Origin: Chytridium lagenaria
Taxonomy: Eukaryota; Chytridiomycota; Chytridiomycetes; Chytridiales; Chytridiaceae
DNA length: 23,090 nucleotides
Assembly: GCA_025449115.1 (NCBI GenBank)
Contig: JAHLKC010000277.1
Location: 1 to 23,090 of the forward strand
Reading direction: 5' to 3'
Position 1 is the stretch's first letter. Each line of letters starts with the position of its first letter. Positions 17,690 to 23,090 of the stretch are shown piece after piece. The position numbers and the translations under genes are program-made. The notes beneath the pieces are model-generated. The model did no database searches. It was not told the origin of the DNA and saw only the letters and a program-made list of their open reading frames with translations.

Positions 17690-19600
17690 TGGCGCTTCCA
17701 GGAACCATCATAAATGGCTACGGCTACGTTGGATTGTAAGGATATCATCTGTATCATGTCTTTGCTGCTATACTCACTCTCATCAACCACTTAATTAACT
17801 GCCACGAAATTTAAAAAAAAAACAGAGTCTCTGCACATACTAGTGCTACGGGGGCCCTCGGAGATAGCAGATGTACCGTCGTTAACGGCCTATGTAATGT
17901 CCAGCATTTGACCAGAAGCGTCGAAATATGCGACTCTCTGCCCGAGTGCACGTCCATTATATGGTAAGTAACCTCCGTTATAGCTGTTCTGTTTCACCAT
18001 ATACACTCAGGGGATCACGAATGAGGGGAAGGATGGGTTATCTCAATGGCCACTCTTTTTTCTTGTGCCTTCATGTCGCCATGTTCGGTCTCCATCATTG
18101 TATTTACATCCCAAACTTCATTCCAGCTTATGTATGTTTATTTTAACTCTGTCATTCCGAATTTTGTACAGTTGGAACAGAGAACTATTTGCAGATGAGG
18201 TGACTTGCTTTCTCTTCAGAAATCCTCTTAGCTTCCGCTTAGCCTCGGTAGGCACTCAAGGAATTCGTTTTCAAGTTGGGTGGGTCAAATGTGAGTTCTT
18301 ACCTTTCATACCTCTTTCTAACTCTTAAAAATATCTTGAGTGTTAGTCTTTCTGTTTGCTTTCTGTTTACTTTCTATATATGCGGCTCTGGAACTTCTTA
18401 CATCTCCATTCTGTAATTAATTCCCTTCTGTTTTTTCTTTCAAGACGGCGTAACCGCATTTATTGATGGAATACCGACCACAATTCCTTTTCCACCCACC
18501 TCTTCTCCAAGTACTTCTTCTTCACCATCTGTAGATGAAGAACAGCAACAAATCTCCAGTACCCTAATATTAAATCAGCAACCTTGAGTCGCCTCGTGCC
18601 CAATCTCCTGCTTCAGATACGATCACAGACGCACCCTTATCAACGTAAGGAACACCGCTTTTATTTTTTAAAAAAAACACGATATTCCAACACTGGCCTT
18701 CTGAATCACCTCTTTCTAGATCATCCATTTTGACCACCGCATCAAACCCGACCACTGAATCTATTCCCGCCAACACGCCCGTAAACATCATCTCCGCCCT
18801 TAGCGACCGCACCTCCTCCATCCCTCCCTCCATCTCTTCCCCAACGCCAGCCTCGTCCAAAACCCCTCAAATCTACCTACCGCCTTAATCGCCTCGATTG
18901 CCGGAGTCTGCGCATTTTTTTGTAACTGCAACCCTCACCTATCTTATTCTTCGTCGCCGAGAAAAACGCTATCAATGATCTTAAACTACCCATTGAGGCA
19001 CCAAAGCACTCTGATCTCGAGTACGACTCCCATCATGTCGCGAAGTACGACAGCAACTTGGATGCTGGTCTGCAAAACCCCACGTCAATGTATGATAAGG
19101 ATAAAGCGTTGACAAACAGCGCGTACCCATCAATAGGACAAGGAGGTAGCGTGGAAAGATTTGCTTCAAGCAGTAAATTTGCTGCGGTACACCTGTTTTC
19201 TGGGACCACTGAAGATGGTTTCAGTCATACTCTGTACGGGGAGAGCGATGAGTTTGCGGACACTAAGAAAAATATGGAAGACAACGTCATACTTGATCAA
19301 GATATGAAGACGTGTTTTCAGAGCACCAACGTGAAGAGCGCTTTGAACAATGATTTTGCTGAACCCGATGGCAACAGTTCCATCACATTCTATTCTCACG
19401 CAAGCGGCATGTCTCTCAAGAGCCATCCTTCATCCTCGTCGTCTATATCCGTCGATGCTTCTGGTACGTCAGAGAAGAGAGCTATGGTCGATATTGAGAG
19501 TTTGGATAATGAAATTGGAATCCACGACGACAAAGAGAAGGGCGATTTTGATATCCGCAGCAATGCAGGTGAAACTGCTCCACCTCCTTATATTCGATAG
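17690..19600 (+). CDS. Single-pass surface membrane protein with Ser/Thr-rich ectodomain and C-terminal PPPY motif
   Basis: The start is uncertain: ATG at 17690 or 17714, followed by a GTAAGG donor and an intron to about 17824-17826. Likely coding pieces are 17827-17963 (with CTVVNGLCNVQHLT and EICDSLPECTSII, a Cys-bearing segment), 18011 to about 18290 in one or more exons that I cannot fix, 18445-18644 (VTAFIDGIPTTIPFPP then Ser/Thr-rich), and 18720-19600. One transmembrane helix is clear (LIASIAGVCAFF then VTATLTYLIL), followed by the stop-transfer RRREK and a long acidic cytoplasmic tail ending APPPYIR. PPPY is a classic ligand for WW domains, such as Rsp5/Nedd4 ubiquitin ligases or their adaptors. 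The layout resembles fungal cell-wall sensors or cargo proteins, which is an inference. Frameshifts lie near 18585, near 18866 and at the T7 run 18915-18921 inside the TM helix. Confidence 0.6.
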
Positions 19601-19753
19601 ATATATTTATTTTTGCGACATGATATTTATTTATAATATTCATTAATTAATGGTTTGGAAAATATAAAGTAAATCATAATTGCCTTACGTAAAGAAAAAC
19701 GCAAGTAAACAGAGGGAAAGCTAGAAGAAAGAGTGAGGTTTTTTGGCATCCCA

Positions 19754-20108
19754 TTATTGGATTTTGCGACAATCCACGAGCTGCAAAAAACCCGCTATAT
19801 GTAACAGGCTCCTCCCCACCCATTAGACAAAAAACCCACAAAAAACGTCGTGGAATTTCGAAAGTGAAAAGGGTTTTGCAACTTTTGACAATAACGGTTC
19901 TCACGTCTTGCTTGCCGAGAAAAGCATCTATGGTACTACCTTCTTGGGCGATGCCTGTGTTGTTTAAAGACGCAACCGACTGGACGGCATACATTAACCC
20001 GGAATCTTTGATATAGGACGTTGGTAGAATTGAGTTTGCGGTTGGTGATGCCGCAGTTTGAGCATCATCAGCGATAAGGGCCTTCTGGACCGATGCGAAA
20101 CCCTTCAT
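19754..20108 (-). CDS. Small hypothetical protein, two exons
   Basis: The ATG at 20108 opens MKGFASVQKALIADDAQTAA and runs 68 residues to GKQD in exon 19905-20108. A GTGAGA donor there and a TTTTTTGCAG acceptor join it in phase 0 to exon 19754-19780 (LVDCRKIQ, then TAA), giving 76 residues. Without the splice the ORF runs on to 144 residues, ending in a hydrophobic stretch (SLFLLAFPLFTCVFLYV) with less natural composition. The N-terminal part is acidic/polar with Ala, Ser and Thr and no membrane helix. No family recognised. The convergent PPPY gene ends at 19600. Confidence 0.45.
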
Positions 20109-20255
20109 CTTTCACCTTATGTTTTCCTGACAATTCTACTCCCTTTTATTTTTCTATCTCAAATCCATTTCTACTATACAAAAAAAAAGCGACATGCAAA
20201 AAGAAGGAAAAAACACTCAGATACATAAATAATGATGATGAAAGGTGAAAGTGGA

Positions 20256-21694
20256 TCAATCTTTGGAGAGCTTGTTGTAGGACGCTTGTTTCCGTCCCTG
20301 CTTCATGAGCTTGAGGGCAGTGTAGGCGGCTACTCCGAGTGTACTGATGACGACGCCGGTGATGCCGAGAGGAGTTATGGTGTCGCCAAAGAAGGTAGTG
20401 GAGACGATGATCATGAAAATGACTTTAAATATCCCCTAATAGACTGATAAGTTTGGAGACAGGGAGAGTTAAACAAAATATGTACATACAGTGACAGAAA
20501 GAGTTAACACTCCGGTCGCGTTCACAAGAGCGAATTGTGAGAGAGTCACTAGACAGATAACATGCATTAATTATTAAAAGGAAAAACGGGCAGACAACAA
20601 AACAACTTACTTAACAACGCCACAACCCCGCCGGCAAATATAAATCCAAGCATATACACCGTCTGATTCCAATCCCTAAAATACGGCGAATGCAAGAATC
20701 CATCCTTCCCCATCTCCGTCCACCAAGAAGCCACACAAAGCACCAAACACGTTGCCGGACTCAATCTATATATCGTCATAATCGGATCCCCCAACGACCC
20801 TTGTCCTCTTTGCAACATAACTTGTGTTAAACACCATCTTAATCCTGATGCTATTGCTGACGCCATGATGAGGATGAAACCTGTCATGCTGAAATGGACC
20901 TCGCCGGCTGCCGTTAATCCGACACCGAGACAAATCCAGAGAATGATGAGGAGGAGGGGGAGAGAGAGACGTTCGAGCTTGAAGATGAAGGCAAAGAGGA
21001 GGACCCAGACGGGGACAGCGGATTTGATGATGGTGTAGAAGCTGAGGCTGATGTGGTGGAGGGAGGCGATGCTGAGGCCAACGTCTTCATAATCAAGTTA
21101 ACTACAAAGAGCTTATCGATCAAACAAAAAGGCTACGGGTGACCAAAAAGTGATTATAAACCACCCACCTAATGCGCTACATAATGACGTTGGGATAATA
21201 ACGTAGAGTTGATCATGAAGCGTCAACTTTTTGACCGGCTTTTTTGATGCCATTGGTCCCATCATCAAAGCCGCCGACAGTACGTACTGCATAAGTGAAT
21301 GCGCAGCAGATACCATGTAAGGATAATTGAAGTTATACTGTCTTTGCAAAAACCAACCGTCAGCCAAGACGACGACATTTGCACGAAACTCACTCTTTTC
21401 CCATCATGCTTTTGTTGAGGATGCTAAGGACTGCGGAGAGAAAGTACCTGTGTGAGGGGTCTGTGAGTTGGAGTTAACAGGTGACTTTTGGAAGAAGAAG
21501 TAGTGAGGAAGACGTTTGGGGTTTGGGTAAAGCCCGCGTCAAAGAGAAAAGAGTATAATATTGTGTAGAGGCTCATCTTACCATAATAAAACATAGAGAA
21601 GAACTTTGGCCACTTTTCCAGGGTGTGGAAGTGAGTCGCCGAGTCCAAGAGGACCTAGGACGCTGGTGATCGCCCTCCGAAAGCCTGCCATCAT
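20256..21694 (-). CDS. Nucleotide-sugar/triose-phosphate-type transporter, SLC35C2/Ymd8-like, intact
   Basis: Six exons (21582-21694, 21394-21447, 21169-21341, 20611-21084, 20490-20548, 20256-20435) total 1053 nt, giving 350 residues with every junction in phase. It starts MMAGFRRAITSVLGPL. TM1 carries YFLSAVLSILNKSMMGKEQY, the LNK motif of the TPT/NST family. NFNYPYMVSAAHSLMQYV follows, then VGLSIASLHHISLSFYTIIK and SAVPVWVLLFAFIFKLERL, and the key signature ASAIASGLRWCLTQVMLQR that marks SLC35C2 and yeast Ymd8. The last TM region is TPLGITGVVISTLGVAAYTA, and a Lys-rich tail ends in YNKLSKD. About ten TM helices are expected in Golgi or ER membranes; the substrate is not established for this subfamily (SLC35C2 has been linked to GDP-fucose transport). 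The tail lysines could be a retrieval signal, but no canonical KKXX is present. It shares a 105-bp divergent spacer with the ORF at 21800. Confidence 0.9.
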
Positions 21695-21799
21695 CTTTCG
21701 CGTGATCGTTCCTTCCTTCCCAGTTCCGCTCTTTCACACAATGATCCTTTCCCCAGCTGTAGAAAGACACGCGCCTCCCGTATCGTTCAACACGCTACG
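21695..21799. promoter_or_regulatory. Short divergent promoter spacer
   Basis: About 105 bp lies between the transporter start (minus, 21694) and the ORF at 21800 (plus). It is CT-rich on the plus strand (CCTTCCTTCCC) with no TATA box. Confidence 0.3.
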
Positions 21800-22048
21800 A
21801 TGGTGTTGATTGAGCAAGAGCGAGGTGTGCGAGGTCTCCAGCGGATGCGACAAGTTTTAAATTCTGATGAGGATGATGAAGATGATGGCCGCAAACGTAT
21901 TTTCGTAACAGCCCAGCAGCATCAAACCCCAGAATTTCCTGCTTCAGAAAAAAGGGAAATTTTCTCAATTAAGGGCACAATCACATCCCTTCAAAGCGAC
22001 GAAACGGAACAACGACGGTCTCTGAGGAGGCGCATACCCCTTACCTAA
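21800..22048 (+). CDS. Short charged hypothetical protein, possibly a first exon
   Basis: The ATG at 21800 gives 82 residues. It starts MVLIEQERGVRGLQRMRQVL, has an acidic patch (NSDEDDEDDGRKR), a mixed middle (QQHQTPEFPASEKREIFS) and a basic end (EQRRSLRRRIPLT). Divergent placement from the transporter supports a real start. The composition is that of a nuclear or regulatory protein, but no domain is seen. A one-base shift near the end would extend it into TVSEEAHTPYLTF and an Ala/Thr repeat stretch (22060-22120). Whether it ends here or continues is open. Confidence 0.45.
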   Translation: MVLIEQERGVRGLQRMRQVLNSDEDDEDDGRKRIFVTAQQHQTPEFPASEKREIFSIKGTITSLQSDETEQRRSLRRRIPLT

Positions 22049-22503
22049 CCTTTCCATACACAACAACCAGTGCTGCTGCTGCTGGTGCTGCTACTGCTAC
22101 TGCTGCTACTGCTTGTTCTGAGGTGAGATTGAGTCCAACAGCACGGGCAAATGGGGATTGGGGATGGATGGCTGGCTGGACCAGCTGATCAAATTTGTGG
22201 GTGGAGGGTGATGGTGGCTCTTTCTTCAACGTCATGGAAGCTTGCGGAGAGGGGACAACGCATATGGGGACATCATCCATTCGATGACGCTTGGTATGGA
22301 TTGAGCAGCTACCGGTCGCGAAGTGTGGTAGACGAGAACCACCAAAATATAGGGGTATAAGAGACGGCTGATTGGACATTCTTGTGCTCACCAACGACAA
22401 ATTGATGGTCAGGCTGCCTGCTGCTAGAACAACCGAGTCTCAGGCTGAGAATTGTGGAGGATTGACGTGGGGACCATCTTTGAGAGGTGCCATCTATGGT
22501 CAT
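22041..22503 (-). CDS. Possible minus-strand hypothetical gene, strand uncertain
   Basis: The minus frame 22041-22400 contains HRMDDVPICVVPSPQASMTL, the Lys-Lys-Glu-Pro-Pro motif KKEPPSPS, HKFDQLVQPAIHPQSPFARA and an Ala/Val repeat end. A GTGAGC donor near 22390 and an acceptor CCGGTAG near 22304 could join it to the upstream frame 22400-22503. The plus strand here is also partly open, with Trp-rich unnatural composition and stops, so the minus strand seems better. The region also fits a gene convergent with the ORF at 21800 and divergent from the kinase. No family recognised. Confidence 0.3.
22069..22114. repeat. CTG/CTA trinucleotide repeats
   Basis: Imperfect TGC/TGG/TAC trinucleotide repeats read Ala/Thr or Leu on the plus strand and Ala/Val on the minus. 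Confidence 0.7.
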
Positions 22504-22893
22504 GGAGTCGAGAGTCCCATCAATTTTTCCTGGAGTTCGGTCAGCTGGATACAGGGGTCGAACGGCTCAGACTTTGCAGGACATTGATCTTGACTGTGCG
22601 AAGGAGGGTCGGGATGTTGGGCACTAGAGGTCGCTATGCTGTTGCAAAAAAACTATGGATAAGCTTGCTGGAGATCGTTGGACCCTTTTTCTTCACATCC
22701 CTTTTCACCTTCACGTTGTTGTTTTTTTATATACAGTTGTTAACCCCGCTATTTGCCTTCCTCTTCCTTCAGCATATCTTTACGAGCCTTGCGCGAAAAT
22801 CTACACCCTTGTTTCTGTAAATATCGGACAACGGACGTTTCTTCTTTCCGTTACAAAGCCTTTGACTTCTAGAGTATAAAAAGCTAGCCCTCG
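22504..22893. promoter_or_regulatory. Upstream region of the CK1 gene with TATA box
   Basis: TATAAAAA at 22875-22882 lies only 11 bp before the ATG of the kinase, so either the TATA is unused or the transcript leader is extremely short with a different start. The rest is T/C-rich (22685-22770) and carries no recognisable gene; the hydrophobic plus ORF 22452-22820 follows this pyrimidine tract and is probably spurious. Confidence 0.35.
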
Positions 22894-23090
22894 ATGTCTT
22901 CATCAGCGGCTACTCAACCTCCTCATCCTCTTCTTGATATCCGAGTCGGCGGAAAGTACAGGATTGGAAGGAAGATTGGATCCGGTAGTTTTGGAGATAT
23001 TTACCTTGGAACCAATGTTGTGAATGGAGAGGAAGTTGCAATCAAATTGGAGAGCGTGAAGGCGAAACATCCTCAATTGGAATATGAGGC
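22894..23090 (+). CDS. HRR25: Casein kinase 1 delta/epsilon (Hrr25/Hhp1-like), 5' part, cut by the window end
   Basis: The ATG at 22894 opens [20 protein letters not shown], followed by [20 protein letters not shown], the Gly-rich ATP loop of CK1 (GxGSFG), and [20 protein letters not shown], with the VAIK lysine. About 65 residues are seen before the window ends, uninterrupted. The sequence matches the start of CK1 delta/epsilon, including [12 protein letters not shown] and HPQL.YE. These Ser/Thr kinases act in DNA repair, ribosome biogenesis, vesicle transport and mitosis in fungi. The short N-terminal extension before DIRVGG is a few residues longer than in the yeast protein. Confidence 0.96.
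   Translation, partial: MSSSAATQPPHPLLDIRVGGKYRIGRKIGSGSFGDIYLGTNVVNGEEVAIKLESVKAKHPQLEYE

Noticed and set aside
22452..22820. 122-codon plus ORF with a hydrophobic Phe/Leu run
   Set aside because: The hydrophobic run simply translates a T/C-rich promoter tract in front of the CK1 gene, and no family feature is present.
1..23090. Transposons, CRISPR arrays, phage or bacterial operon features
   Set aside because: No transposase, reverse transcriptase, terminal repeats, spaced repeats or ribosome-binding sites were seen; the genes are eukaryotic with spliceosomal introns.

Overview
The window looks like nuclear DNA from an intron-rich fungus with a compact genome. The signs are GT-AG introns of roughly 40-190 nt, a PacC/Rim101-type zinc-finger protein, an Rkm4/SETD6-type SET methyltransferase, a CK1 delta/epsilon kinase, an anoctamin, a SLC35C2-type transporter, a small NGS(Y)Y-repeat protein typical of fungi, and a tRNA-Thr gene with a canonical intron. 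An early-diverging (chytrid-like) fungus is my inference from gene content and intron density; no single marker proves it.

Layout. 1-600: an intron-containing tRNA-Thr(UGU), minus strand, flanked by a 3' and a 5' tRNA-like half. 631-1112: a decayed copy of a Cys-rich gene. 1596-1838 (-): small low-complexity fungal protein. 2379-6481 (-): anoctamin/TMEM16 gene with about eight exons and a long N-terminal extension. 6641-8903 (+): SET-domain methyltransferase, divergent from the anoctamin. 9384-10121 and 10404-11053 (+): two more copies of the Cys-rich gene. 11167-11987 (-): intact three-exon four-TM protein. 12800-14983 (-): PacC-like regulator. 16416-16967 (-): Ala/Gly/Ser-rich protein with a mitochondrial-type presequence. 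17087-17414 (-): small hypothetical gene. About 17690-19600 (+): single-pass membrane protein with a Ser/Thr-rich ectodomain and a C-terminal PPPY motif. 19754-20108 (-): small two-exon hypothetical gene. 20256-21694 (-): complete six-exon SLC35C2/Ymd8-like transporter. 21800-22048 (+): short acidic/basic ORF. 22894-end (+): 5' end of a CK1 kinase, cut by the window edge.

Two themes stand out. First, a CxxC-rich gene family with a conserved helical N-terminal segment is present three times. Two copies are clearly broken; the third is open except for one missing base that comparison with its neighbour pinpoints. Second, many otherwise well-conserved genes (anoctamin, SET, PacC, the PPPY protein, the presequence protein) carry one-base frameshifts, several at homopolymers. 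The transporter, the four-TM protein and the visible kinase part are clean. Residual sequencing or assembly indels are the simplest explanation for the conserved genes, while the nonsense codons in two Cys-rich copies point to true decay there. The genes form no operon or shared pathway; their arrangement is ordinary eukaryotic neighbourhood with shared divergent promoters.
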